Assembly: GCA_016219185.1 (NCBI GenBank)
Contig: JACRBZ010000077.1
Span: 1 to 64,000, forward strand
Source: Deltaproteobacteria bacterium
GTDB taxonomy: Bacteria > Desulfobacterota > Desulfobacteria > Desulfobacterales > Desulfatirhabdiaceae
Reading direction: 5' to 3'
Length of the DNA stretch: 64,000 nt
Each line of letters begins with the position of its first letter. The first letter of the stretch is position 1. A program made the translations under genes and the position numbers. This document shows, piece by piece, positions 53,864-61,604 of this stretch. A model generated the notes under the pieces. The model did not search any database, was not told the DNA's origin, and worked only from the letters and a program-made list of their open reading frames with translations.

Positions 53864-54403
53864 TTAATCCGATAATTCCGCAGGATCAGCAGACTCATCG
53901 GTGTTTTTCAGTTTGGCTCGGAGGGGTTCATAATAGAAAGCCCCTCTTCCCTCTCCTGTTTTGACGTTGTATTTGGCTTTATATTTCACTTTGGTTTTTT
54001 CATTGAACCATTGGCATATCTTCCAGTCACCATCCTGCTTGGTCTGATATGGAGTGGATGGGTCCATGGACAGTTGCTTTGGAATAATGACTTCCAGAAT
54101 TTTCAAAACCTCTTCAGGGGTTTTTTGCTTTTCAAGTACTCTGGAAATTCGGGCATAGAGCTGATTATCAATAAATGCATATGACAGAGAACCATTAAAA
54201 CTTGCATGCCCGTCCACCCGGCATGGACCGGTAAAATTGTAATAGGATATTCCTTCTTTTTCCATATACTTGATGAAATATCCTTCCTTGTTGATCTCAT
54301 CCAGGCGGGCACCAAAATCCGGTTTCGCACAATCAAAACCATAAGACAACATGGGGAAGGCAAGAAGTAACCAACTGACAAGCACAGACATTTTTTTCAG
54401 CAT
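53864..54403 (-). CDS. Secreted protein of unknown function
   Basis: 179 residues. A signal peptide is clear (KKMSVLVSWLLLAFPMLSYG, cleavage near 22). The mature part has three Cys (in DCAKP, GPCRVDG, KICQW) and is rich in charged residues and aromatics (YMEKEGISYYNF). The motif pattern matches no family I know. It lies 240 bp upstream of the TPP-enzyme gene on the same strand, with a moderate ribosome-binding site (AAGGGAACAAAG-ATG). Both genes sit between the direct repeats at 51686 and 54661. It could be a periplasmic or lipid-associated factor; nothing more can be said. Confidence 0.75.
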   Translation of the reverse strand: MLKKMSVLVSWLLLAFPMLSYGFDCAKPDFGARLDEINKEGYFIKYMEKEGISYYNFTGPCRVDGHASFNGSLSYAFIDNQLYARISRVLEKQKTPEEVLKILEVIIPKQLSMDPSTPYQTKQDGDWKICQWFNEKTKVKYKAKYNVKTGEGRGAFYYEPLRAKLKNTDESADPAELSD

Positions 54404-54660
54404 CTTTGTTCCCTTTTCAAGTTAAATCAATTAGTTTCAGTTGAGCATCAGTCCGATTTCCGACAGTTCATCCCCGATAAATTTCAAGACAAGGGACAAA
54501 ACCTTTCAATCCATAAACCAAAAATCAAACAAAATCCGTGAAGGATATTTTTTACTGAAGCGGACCCGTTTGTCAAGTCATATTTCAAGAGAGTTTAAGC
54601 TGTCTCGATCTCCTAAATTGCAGCAGTTCCGGGCTGCTTTTTCCATTTTTTCCCTTCATT

Positions 54661-54715
54661 AATACAAATATTAATATTGCATGTTAAATTTGTATTGACA
54701 GCCTGCTGTGTGCCG
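54661..54715 (+). repeat. Direct repeat B, covering the promoter of the AAA_14 gene
   Basis: This is the partner of the repeat at 51686-51738 in the same orientation. It contains the -35 box and spacer of the promoter at 54695-54723. Confidence 0.6.
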
Positions 54716-54723
54716 TCTAACAT
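54695..54723 (+). promoter_or_regulatory. Sigma-70 promoter placing the start at or next to ATG 54730
   Basis: TTGACA, 17 bases, TAACAT. The -35 box is perfect. The predicted transcription start, about seven bases after the -10 box, falls on the ATG at 54730, and there is no Shine-Dalgarno sequence, so the mRNA is probably leaderless. Confidence 0.6.
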
Positions 54724-54729
54724 GGCTTC

Positions 54730-55935
54730 ATGTATATTCCTCGTATGATAGAGAAACTGCTGCCCGGCATTTTAGCAACTTTTCCTTGTCTGGCAATTAC
54801 CGGTCCGCGTCAGTCCGGCAAATCCACCCTGCTGCGTCAGGTTCTGGCCAATTACCGATATGCCACGCTGGATGATCCTGCCATGCGGGAGCAAGCCCTG
54901 AATGATCCGGTCTTTTTTCTGGATTCATTGGGCGAACGCTGCATTATCGACGAGATTCAGTTGGCTCCGGGGATACTTTCTTACATCAAGATGCGGGTTG
55001 ATCAGGATCGCGGCCGCAACGGCCGTTTTGTTTTTACCGGCTCGCAGCAGTTCAACATGATCCGCAATCTGGGGGATTCCCTGGCAGGTCGGATTGCGCT
55101 GCTGGATCTTCTCCCTTTTGCCGTGGATGAGATCAGAAAAACGGTATCGGCTGAGGACGGGCTCAATCTCTTCACCCATGCCTGCCAGACAGGCAGCTAC
55201 CCCCAGCTTGCCACAACACCTGAGATCGATCGACGCCTCTGGTATACGTCATACATCCAGACCTATCTGGAGCGGGATATCCGGTCTCTTTACGATATCG
55301 GCAACCTGCGGGAATTTCACCGTTTCATGCAGCTTCTGTCCGTCCGGTGCAGCCAGATGCTCAACATGAGCACGCTGGCAACAGATGTGGGCGTCAGCGT
55401 CGCAACGATCAAACGCTGGCTTTCAGTGTTGGAAGCCGGGCGGATCATCCACCTGTTGCCGCCTTATTACAGCAACCTGGGAAAAAGAATCACCAAAACG
55501 CCCAAGGTCTATTTCATAGATACCGGCCTGCTCTGCCATCTGACAGGTATCCGTGAGCCGGAGCAGTTTCTGCAGGGGCCGATGGCCGGAGCCTTGTTCG
55601 AAAACTACTGCGTTTCGGAGACGGTGAAGTGTTACGCCAACCTCGGGCAACATCCCCGATTTTCATATCTTCGCACCAACAATGGTCTGGAGGTGGATAT
55701 GATCATCGAAGGATCTGGTCTGCGTCCACTGCCGGTGGAAATCAAACTTAGCCGGACCCCTTCCGCTTCCCTGGCGTCGGGTCTTACCCGGTATGCCGCG
55801 CTGTTCGCTGATGCAAAACCCGAGGAAGGGCTTTTGCTATGTCTGGCTGATGGACAGCGACAAATCAGCCGGGGGGTAACCGCCATTGGCGTGATTGAGT
55901 ATCTGGATGCGCTGAAACGCATGATTATGCAATGA
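54730..55935 (+). CDS. AAA_14/DUF4143 family ATPase
   Basis: 401 residues. The ATPase half has Walker A GPRQSGKSTLLRQ, Walker B RCIIDEIQLAP and the sensor segment GRFVFTGSQQFNM. A winged-helix region follows at about 205-245 (LATDVGVSVATIKRWLSVLE). The DUF4143 half has RITKTPKVYFIDTGLLCHL, FENYCVSE and a PD-(D/E)XK-like core (EVDMIIE, LPVEIKLSR). Proteins of this type occur in many copies in bacteria and archaea; the function is unknown, with defence or mobility suspected. A leaderless transcript from the promoter at 54695 is likely. Confidence 0.9.
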   Translation: MYIPRMIEKLLPGILATFPCLAITGPRQSGKSTLLRQVLANYRYATLDDPAMREQALNDPVFFLDSLGERCIIDEIQLAPGILSYIKMRVDQDRGRNGRFVFTGSQQFNMIRNLGDSLAGRIALLDLLPFAVDEIRKTVSAEDGLNLFTHACQTGSYPQLATTPEIDRRLWYTSYIQTYLERDIRSLYDIGNLREFHRFMQLLSVRCSQMLNMSTLATDVGVSVATIKRWLSVLEAGRIIHLLPPYYSNLGKRITKTPKVYFIDTGLLCHLTGIREPEQFLQGPMAGALFENYCVSETVKCYANLGQHPRFSYLRTNNGLEVDMIIEGSGLRPLPVEIKLSRTPSASLASGLTRYAALFADAKPEEGLLLCLADGQRQISRGVTAIGVIEYLDALKRMIMQ

Positions 55936-55960
55936 TATCTTCCCATAATCAGCCTCCGGC

Positions 55961-56190
55961 CGCCCGATTGGGTAGAGGGTTTCCTGGCGGATTCACCCGG
56001 GTTATTTCCGGAAACAAACGACCGAATGCGTTTCGTGCTGGAGCTTTCCCGCCGGAACGTGCCGCACGGAACCGGGGGACCCTTCGGGGCCGCTGTCTTT
56101 GACAATGACGGCCGGTTGGTCGCTCCGGGGATCAACCTGGTCGTCATTTCAAACTGCTCCATGCGGAAATTGTGGCCCCGGCCTTTCCCG
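55961..56190 (+). pseudogene. Frameshifted remnant of a nucleoside/guanine deaminase-like gene
   Basis: The frame reads WVEGFLADSPGLFPETNDRM, then VPHGTGGPFGAAVFDNDGRL and VAPGINLVVISNCS, which is the start of a cytidine/deoxycytidylate deaminase-family enzyme. At about 56155 the frame is broken: the zinc-binding HAE motif continues in another frame as LHAEIVA. The rest of the enzyme (including the PCxxC zinc motif) is absent, and the HigA gene begins from the other strand. There is also no start codon in frame before Asp-Arg-Met. It is a dead 5' fragment, probably cut by arrival of the toxin-antitoxin pair. Confidence 0.8.
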
Positions 56191-56197
56191 GTCCCAC

Positions 56198-56539
56198 TCA
56201 AGCGTTTTGTTCGCTGTTAAGCGGTGAATAATGAGAATGGAGCATGCTTTTAGAAAATGGTTTTACCTTTTTCCATTCCTGTGATCCCGTTTCTGCTTGC
56301 CATAAATCATAGTTTTTCTGCAAATTAAGCCAAAAGTCTGGTGTCGTATCGAAGGCGCGGGATAAGCGCAAAGCCATGTCAGGCGTTACCGTACCTCTTT
56401 CATTTATAATTTTGGACAAGGTCTTTCTTGAAACACCAAGAGTCGCGGCCATATCCTTAATTGTAATGGATAGCGGCAAAATGTAGTCTTCTTTTATTAT
56501 ATTGCCCGGATGTGTCGGACGTCTTGTCATTCTTTGCAT
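56198..56539 (-). CDS. higA: HigA-type antitoxin, HTH
   Basis: 113 residues of the HigA family: THPGNIIKEDYILPL at the N-terminus and the HTH in MAATLGVSRKTLSKIINERG, then ALRLSRAFDTTPDFWLNLQ. It neutralises the HigB toxin and represses the operon by binding its promoter. ATG 56539 follows AGGGGGA at six bases, 11 bp after the toxin stop. The C-terminal end overlaps the deaminase remnant on the other strand. The toxin-first gene order is that of higBA. Confidence 0.93.
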   Translation of the reverse strand: MQRMTRRPTHPGNIIKEDYILPLSITIKDMAATLGVSRKTLSKIINERGTVTPDMALRLSRAFDTTPDFWLNLQKNYDLWQAETGSQEWKKVKPFSKSMLHSHYSPLNSEQNA

Positions 56540-56550
56540 TGTTTGTCCCC

Positions 56551-56829
56551 CTAATGGTAATCATCGTAATCGACAATATAGGCGTCGCCGTCAATAAATT
56601 GAAAAACTACGCGCCAATTGCCGGATACTTTCACAGCATGAAAACCCTTTTTGTCGCCGCTCAACTGGTGGAGGAAAGAACCAGGGTAATTCATATCCTT
56701 TATTTCACTTGCGGCATTAAGACGATCAAGGATTCGTTCGAGCCTGTTAGAATGCTCAGGCTTAATTCCTCTCCTGATTCCAGTGTAAAAAAATTCTTCC
56801 AACCCTTTATGTTTAAAGGATTTTATCAT
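56551..56829 (-). CDS. higB: HigB-type toxin, RelE/ParE superfamily
   Basis: 92 residues from ATG 56829 (MIKSFKHKGLEEFF, the family start). A longer frame to 56850 overlaps the -10 box and is unlikely. Typical segments are LERILDRLNAAS, HQLSGDKKGFHAVKVSGNWR and VFQFIDGDAYIVDYDDYH. The toxin cuts mRNA on the ribosome. The promoter at 56839 predicts a transcript that begins about three bases before the ATG, so higB mRNA would be leaderless or nearly so, whereas higA has a strong site of its own. That would favour antitoxin over toxin synthesis. Confidence 0.93.
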   Translation of the reverse strand: MIKSFKHKGLEEFFYTGIRRGIKPEHSNRLERILDRLNAASEIKDMNYPGSFLHQLSGDKKGFHAVKVSGNWRVVFQFIDGDAYIVDYDDYH

Positions 56830-56838
56830 AGCGTACAC

Positions 56839-56867
56839 AATGTAACCCAAAAGGTTACGGTTGTCAA
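56839..56867 (-). promoter_or_regulatory. higBA promoter with operator in the spacer
   Basis: The minus strand reads TTGACA, 17 bases, TACATT. The palindrome GTAACC-N5-GGTTAC (56842-56858) covers the spacer and -10 box, where HigA binding would block polymerase. The predicted start is near 56832. Confidence 0.7.
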
Positions 56868-57153
56868 TGTTTTGTATACGGCGAACGGTGAAATAATCTG
56901 CCGGCCAATGCGCTGCCCACTTTGGCGGCTTGCCGTTTTGATCCGACCAAGGTCACCCGTCTCGCCCCTGATTTTGATAACCGGCAGATCCATGCCGGCA
57001 TATTTGACATCGCATTTACGGACACCCATCTTTTTGCCATTTCATTTGCATCTTGATGAACCTGTTGATATAGGCTGTGACTCTGACGCGGAAAAGAGAA
57101 GAACGATCCATACTTGCAGAACGCCGCGGCAAAACGATGAGAAGGTGCACCGA
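56868..57153. other. 286-bp stretch between higB and the SulP gene without a convincing gene
   Basis: An open plus-strand frame joins this stretch to the SulP gene, but its protein has no resemblance to any family and the region overlaps higB. It is most likely non-coding or eroded sequence. The last 20 bases hold the SulP ribosome-binding site. No clear promoter for SulP was found. Confidence 0.5.
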
Positions 57154-58842
57154 ATGAAAATTGTCGAGAATATCGCAAGATCGCGTTTGGGCCGCTGGAT
57201 GCCTGGAGTCCGCCTGATTCAAAGTTACGAATTGTCCTGGCTTCCCAAGGACCTTGCTTCGGGAATCACCCTCGGCACGCTGATGGTCCCGGTGGGGCTG
57301 GCCTACGGCGAAATGGCCGGCGTGCCGCTGGCGGGTCTCTATGCGGGGATGCTTCCCTTGATTGCTTATGCCTTGTTCGGCAGTTCACGACAGTTAATCG
57401 TCGGCGTCGATGCCACGATGGCCGCCCTGGTCGCGGTGAGCCTGTCCCCCCTGGCGGGAGGGGATGCCGGACGATTGGCGGTGATGGCCTGCCTTCTGGC
57501 GGTTCTGATCGGATTGATTTACATTATGGGTTCGTTCCTGCGCCTGGGTTTCATAGCCGATTTCCTGGCCAAGCCGGTCATTGTCGGTTTCATGCATGGC
57601 CTGGCACTGGTGATTGCCGTCGCTCAGTTGCCGAACCTACTGGGAGTTAAAGGCGGGGGGGAGACCACTGTGGACCAGTTTGTAACGGTCTGCCGAAATC
57701 TGGCCGGGACCCGGGTCACCAGCCTGTGCATCGGCGCTGCCTGCATTGCCATCATCCTGTCCTGTCGCCGCTGGTTCCCCCGGATTCCCGGACAGATCGT
57801 GGCGTTGATCGGTGGCATTCTGGTTGTTAACATTTTTAGGCTGGATCAGTCCGGCGTGGCGGTGATCGGAAACATCCCGCGGGGACTGCCGCACTTTCAG
57901 ATTCCGATCCCGAGCATGCAGGATATTCAATCCTTGCTTCCAGTGGCATTTGCCGCGGTCTTGCTCGGCTTCTCCGATACAGTGGTTATCGCCGGGGGGT
58001 TTGCCTCACGCAACCACTATCGCATCGACGCCAATCAGGAGATGCTGGCTTTAGGGCTGGCGAACATCGCGGCCGGATTGACCCAGGGCATGCCTGTCAA
58101 TGGCAGCAGTTCCCGCACTGCGGCCGCGGAATCCAGCGGCAGCCGGACCCAGGTGACGTCAATGGTCGCAGCAATGATGGTGGCAGCCGTTATGCTTTTT
58201 CTGACGGATTTGCTGTATTCGCTTCCCAAGGCTGCCTTGAGCGGCATCCTGATCGCCGCCGCATGGAACCTGTGCAATTTTCGTGAATTTCAGCGGCTGT
58301 GGCATTTTCGTGGTGTGGGATTGCTGGGAGCACTCCTGACCATGGCCGGCGTGATCGGCATCGGTATCAAGGAAGGGATCGGCATCGGCGTCTTGTATTG
58401 CTTTATTCTTTTACTGAGAGCATTGGCCGTTCCCAATGACGCCATGCTGGGCCAGGTGGGGCCGGATGATTTCCGTGATGTGAAGCGCTGCCCTGATGCC
58501 CGGGCCATCCCCGGCGTGGTCGTCTATCGCTTTTCGGGTCCGCTGCTTTTCTTCAACTGCGGCATGTTTCGGAAACGAATCGAGGAAGTGGTCGAAAGGT
58601 CTGTGGAACCGCTGCACGGTTTTATCCTGGATGCGTCCGCCATTTTCGAAGTGGACTATGTGGCCTGCGAGGTGTTGTCTGAGTTCCATGGGAAACTGCA
58701 TGCGCATGGTACTCGACTGATGATCGCCAACCTCCGGGAGGACGTTCAGGACAGACTGGTTCGCGGCTGGGAGGTCGCAACGACCGGATACGGCGTTTTC
58801 TTTGAAAGCATGGGCGCCGCTGTTCGCGATCTCCGGATTTGA
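57154..58842 (+). CDS. SulP family anion (sulfate) permease with STAS domain
   Basis: 562 residues from ATG 57154, eight bases after GAGAAGG; the frame is open for 214 codons further upstream, but that part overlaps higB and has no family match. Helix-rich SulP core at about 15-420: DLASGITLGTLMVPVGLAYGEM (in part: GTLMVPVGLAYGEMAG), LFGSSRQLIVGVDATMAALV (in part: GSSRQLIVGVDATM), NGSSSRTAAAESSGSRTQV. A C-terminal STAS domain (about 445-560) ends with IFEVDYVACEVL. It moves sulfate or another anion (bicarbonate is also known) with H+ or Na+. An arylsulfatase gene follows 196 bp downstream. Confidence 0.92.
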   Translation: MKIVENIARSRLGRWMPGVRLIQSYELSWLPKDLASGITLGTLMVPVGLAYGEMAGVPLAGLYAGMLPLIAYALFGSSRQLIVGVDATMAALVAVSLSPLAGGDAGRLAVMACLLAVLIGLIYIMGSFLRLGFIADFLAKPVIVGFMHGLALVIAVAQLPNLLGVKGGGETTVDQFVTVCRNLAGTRVTSLCIGAACIAIILSCRRWFPRIPGQIVALIGGILVVNIFRLDQSGVAVIGNIPRGLPHFQIPIPSMQDIQSLLPVAFAAVLLGFSDTVVIAGGFASRNHYRIDANQEMLALGLANIAAGLTQGMPVNGSSSRTAAAESSGSRTQVTSMVAAMMVAAVMLFLTDLLYSLPKAALSGILIAAAWNLCNFREFQRLWHFRGVGLLGALLTMAGVIGIGIKEGIGIGVLYCFILLLRALAVPNDAMLGQVGPDDFRDVKRCPDARAIPGVVVYRFSGPLLFFNCGMFRKRIEEVVERSVEPLHGFILDASAIFEVDYVACEVLSEFHGKLHAHGTRLMIANLREDVQDRLVRGWEVATTGYGVFFESMGAAVRDLRI

Positions 58843-59038
58843 GAGTTCGGGAATCCGGCGCAAAAAAGCTTTAAGTAAATCGTGATGACACAAGGCACGC
58901 GTTATGTTATCTGAAATATTTGTCATCTTCAGCCGCGATATCGATCCCTTTGATTTTTCACACCTCCGGCATGGGTGACAGTGAATTCTGGCTGGACTGG
59001 ACGAATGGAGACATCAAATCAAAACCAGAGGAGATCGT

Positions 59039-61477
59039 ATGAAACAACGGACAGTAAAACTCAGGCAAGCTGACATATTGACCACAGCAGTCCTGATCTT
59101 GGCGATCGGGGTGTTTTTCAGCGGCAGCACGTTCGCACAAGAGGTGCTGCCCACGCCACCAACCCCTTTTAAGGGGCAAATCGAACTGAGCGCAAAGGCC
59201 TCAAAATCCGATTTTCCGCAGCCGGTGCATACACCCAAGGGTGCCCCCAATATTGTTGTTGTGCTGCTGGACGATGTCGGCTACGGCGCAACAAACACAT
59301 TCGGCGGGCCGTGTCAGACGCCGACACTCGATCGGTTGGCGCAGAGCGGGTTGCGTTACACGCAATTTCATACCACGGCACTGTGTTCGCCGACCCGGGC
59401 GGCGCTACTGACCGGACGCAACCACCATTCGGTGCATACCGGCGTGATCATGGAACAGGCCACGGGTTTTCCCGGCTATGACAGTTTGATGGGAAAAGAC
59501 ACCGCAACCGTGGCCGAGGTTCTCAAGCAAAAAGGCTGGAACACCGCCTGGTTCGGCAAAAACCACAATGTGCCTGACTGGCAGAGCAGCCAGGCCGGGC
59601 CGTTCGACCTCTGGCCGATCGGGCTGGGCTTCGAGCATTTCTACGGATTCATCTCCGCGGAAACCAGCCAGTGGCGGCCGGCGGTCTTCGAAGGCACCAA
59701 ACCCATCGAACCTTATATAGGCAACCCCGACTACAACTTCGACTACGACATCGCCGATCAAGCGATCCAGTGGGTGCGCAACCAGAAAGCCGTCGCGCCG
59801 GACCGGCCGTTCTTCCTCTACTATGCGCCGGGGGCCACGCACTCTCCGCACCAACCGAAAAAAGAGTGGATCGCGAAATACAAGGGCCAGTTCGATCAAG
59901 GCTGGGATAAGATGCGCGAACAGACGCTCGCGCGTCAGAAAAAACTCGGCATCGTGCCGGCCGATACGCAGTTGACGGAACGCAGTCCGGATATACCCGC
60001 TTGGGACGCTCTCAATTCAGAGCAGAAACAGCTTTATGCCTATATGATGGAGATCTACGCCGGCTATCTCTCCCAGGCGGACTACAATGCCGGGCGTGTT
60101 CTGGATGGGATCCGGCAATTGGGCGAGCTTGACAACACCGTGGTCATCTATATCGCCGGCGACAACGGCGCCAGCGCCGAGGGCTCGATGCAAGGCTCGC
60201 TGAACGAACTCGCCACGCTCAATGGAATCCCGGAAGATTATCGGCGGGTTCTCAAACAGAAAGATGATCTGGGCACATGGAAGACGCACAACCACTACCC
60301 GATCGGTTGGGCCCATGCGATGAACGCGCCCTTTCAGTGGGCCAAGCAGATCGCCTCGCATTATGGCGGCACGCGCAACGGAATGGTCATTTCCTGGCCG
60401 ACCCGCATCAAGGATCAGGGTGGCATCCGCCCCCAGTGGCACCATGTTGTTGATATTACCCCGACCATTCTGGACGTGTGCGGCCTGGAGCAACCCTCCA
60501 TCGTCAATGGTGTCGCCCAGAAGCCCATGGAAGGGGTGAGCATGGCTTACACATTTGGCGATGGCAAGGCGCCATCGGCGCGCCGGACGCAGTATTTTGA
60601 AATGTTCGGCAATCGCGGGATATATAACGACGGTTGGGTGGCTTGCACCACACCGGTCCTGGCACCCTGGAACGACGCGTCGAAACGCCAGAGCGTGGAT
60701 GTGATCAGCGGCTACAAGTGGGAACTGTACCGCGTCGCGGAGGACTTCAGTGAAGCGGTCAATCTGGCCGGCCAGAACCCCGACAAACTCCGTGAACTCC
60801 AGTTGCTGTTCTATGCCGAGGCAGCCAAATACAACGTGCTGCCGCTGGATGACAGCAAAATTACGCGCCTTGATCCGGCCATCCGCCCCAGCCTGACGCG
60901 CGGGCGATCCGAGTTCACCTACTACGCAGGCCTGACGCGAATCCCGGAGGGTGCCGCCCCCGACGTGAAGAACAAGTCCTTCCGCATCACGGCCGATGTG
61001 ATCCTGCCGAAAGGCGACGAACAAGGCATCCTGCTGACGCAAGGCGGCTTGTCCGGCGGTTATGCCTTGATGTTCAAGGACGGCAGGCCGGTGTTCCATT
61101 ACAACATGGCAAACATCGCGCATTTCAACATTGCCGGTAAAGACGCCCTGGCCCCGGGTAAACACACGATCGCGTTCAATTTCAATTACGACGGCGGCGG
61201 CTACGGCAAAGGCGGCACGGGCATACTCACCGTGGACGGTCAGCCGGTTGCAGAAGGCCGCATCGGCGCCACCATGCCCCTGCGTTTCTCGCTCGATGAA
61301 ACCTTTGACATCGGTGAAGACACGGGTACGCCCGTGAACGAGGACTACGACGTGCCGTTCAAATTCACCGGACAGATCGACCAAGTCGTTGTCCACCTCG
61401 GCGAACTCAAGCTCGGCGCCGCCGATCAGCAGAAGCTGCAAGGCATGGACCGGAATGCCAGACTCGCGGTGGAGTAG
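59039..61477 (+). CDS. Secreted arylsulfatase, Cys-type (formylglycine)
   Basis: 812 residues behind GAGGAGATCGT-ATG. A signal peptide or signal anchor occupies about 12-34 (TTAVLILAIGVFFSGSTFAQ). Metal-binding Asp residues lie in VVLLDDVGYG (78-79). The modified residue is Cys116 in LCSPTRAALLTGR, the C-x-P-x-R motif that is oxidised to formylglycine. Further sites are in DNGASAEGS and HHSVHTG. The C-terminal 170 residues (about 640-812) look like a beta-sandwich, common in this long arylsulfatase subgroup. It frees sulfate from sulfate esters in the periplasm. With the permease next door, ester sulfate could feed sulfate uptake. No maturase gene (anSME or FGE) is in the window. Confidence 0.93.
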   Translation: MKQRTVKLRQADILTTAVLILAIGVFFSGSTFAQEVLPTPPTPFKGQIELSAKASKSDFPQPVHTPKGAPNIVVVLLDDVGYGATNTFGGPCQTPTLDRLAQSGLRYTQFHTTALCSPTRAALLTGRNHHSVHTGVIMEQATGFPGYDSLMGKDTATVAEVLKQKGWNTAWFGKNHNVPDWQSSQAGPFDLWPIGLGFEHFYGFISAETSQWRPAVFEGTKPIEPYIGNPDYNFDYDIADQAIQWVRNQKAVAPDRPFFLYYAPGATHSPHQPKKEWIAKYKGQFDQGWDKMREQTLARQKKLGIVPADTQLTERSPDIPAWDALNSEQKQLYAYMMEIYAGYLSQADYNAGRVLDGIRQLGELDNTVVIYIAGDNGASAEGSMQGSLNELATLNGIPEDYRRVLKQKDDLGTWKTHNHYPIGWAHAMNAPFQWAKQIASHYGGTRNGMVISWPTRIKDQGGIRPQWHHVVDITPTILDVCGLEQPSIVNGVAQKPMEGVSMAYTFGDGKAPSARRTQYFEMFGNRGIYNDGWVACTTPVLAPWNDASKRQSVDVISGYKWELYRVAEDFSEAVNLAGQNPDKLRELQLLFYAEAAKYNVLPLDDSKITRLDPAIRPSLTRGRSEFTYYAGLTRIPEGAAPDVKNKSFRITADVILPKGDEQGILLTQGGLSGGYALMFKDGRPVFHYNMANIAHFNIAGKDALAPGKHTIAFNFNYDGGGYGKGGTGILTVDGQPVAEGRIGATMPLRFSLDETFDIGEDTGTPVNEDYDVPFKFTGQIDQVVVHLGELKLGAADQQKLQGMDRNARLAVE

Positions 61478-61492
61478 GAAACACGTGTTCGT

Positions 61493-61537
61493 CCCGTGGA
61501 GCGCCTTTGCTGTCCGCAACAAAGGCGCTTCCACGGG
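61493..61537. terminator. Hairpin behind the arylsulfatase gene
   Basis: CCCGTGGA-GCGCCTTTG pairs with CAAAGGCGC-TTCCACGGG around a 10-base loop, with one bulge; 17 pairs. No T-tract follows. It is probably a 3' end or stability hairpin between the sulfatase and cytochrome genes. Confidence 0.65.
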
Positions 61538-61604
61538 TGCACCGGGTTTCCACATTCATACCGCACATACCTGACGAAGCGAGAACGAGGAAGAAGGAAT
61601 CTTC

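Larger units (their letters stand above)
54404..54729. other. 326-bp divergent gap; promoter of the AAA_14 gene at its right end
   Basis: No gene is seen. The minus-strand half should carry the promoter of the secreted-protein gene; a TTGACA near 54575 is a possible -35 box, without a good -10. The right end is direct repeat B with a near-consensus plus-strand promoter. Confidence 0.5.

Noticed and set aside
56512-57153. N-terminal extension of the SulP reading frame
   Set aside because: Runs antisense through higB and has no SulP similarity; ATG 57154 with GAGAAGG fits the family start.
60017-61555. 512-codon minus-strand open frame opposite the sulfatase
   Set aside because: Shadow of a GC-rich gene; the sulfatase motifs on the plus strand are decisive.
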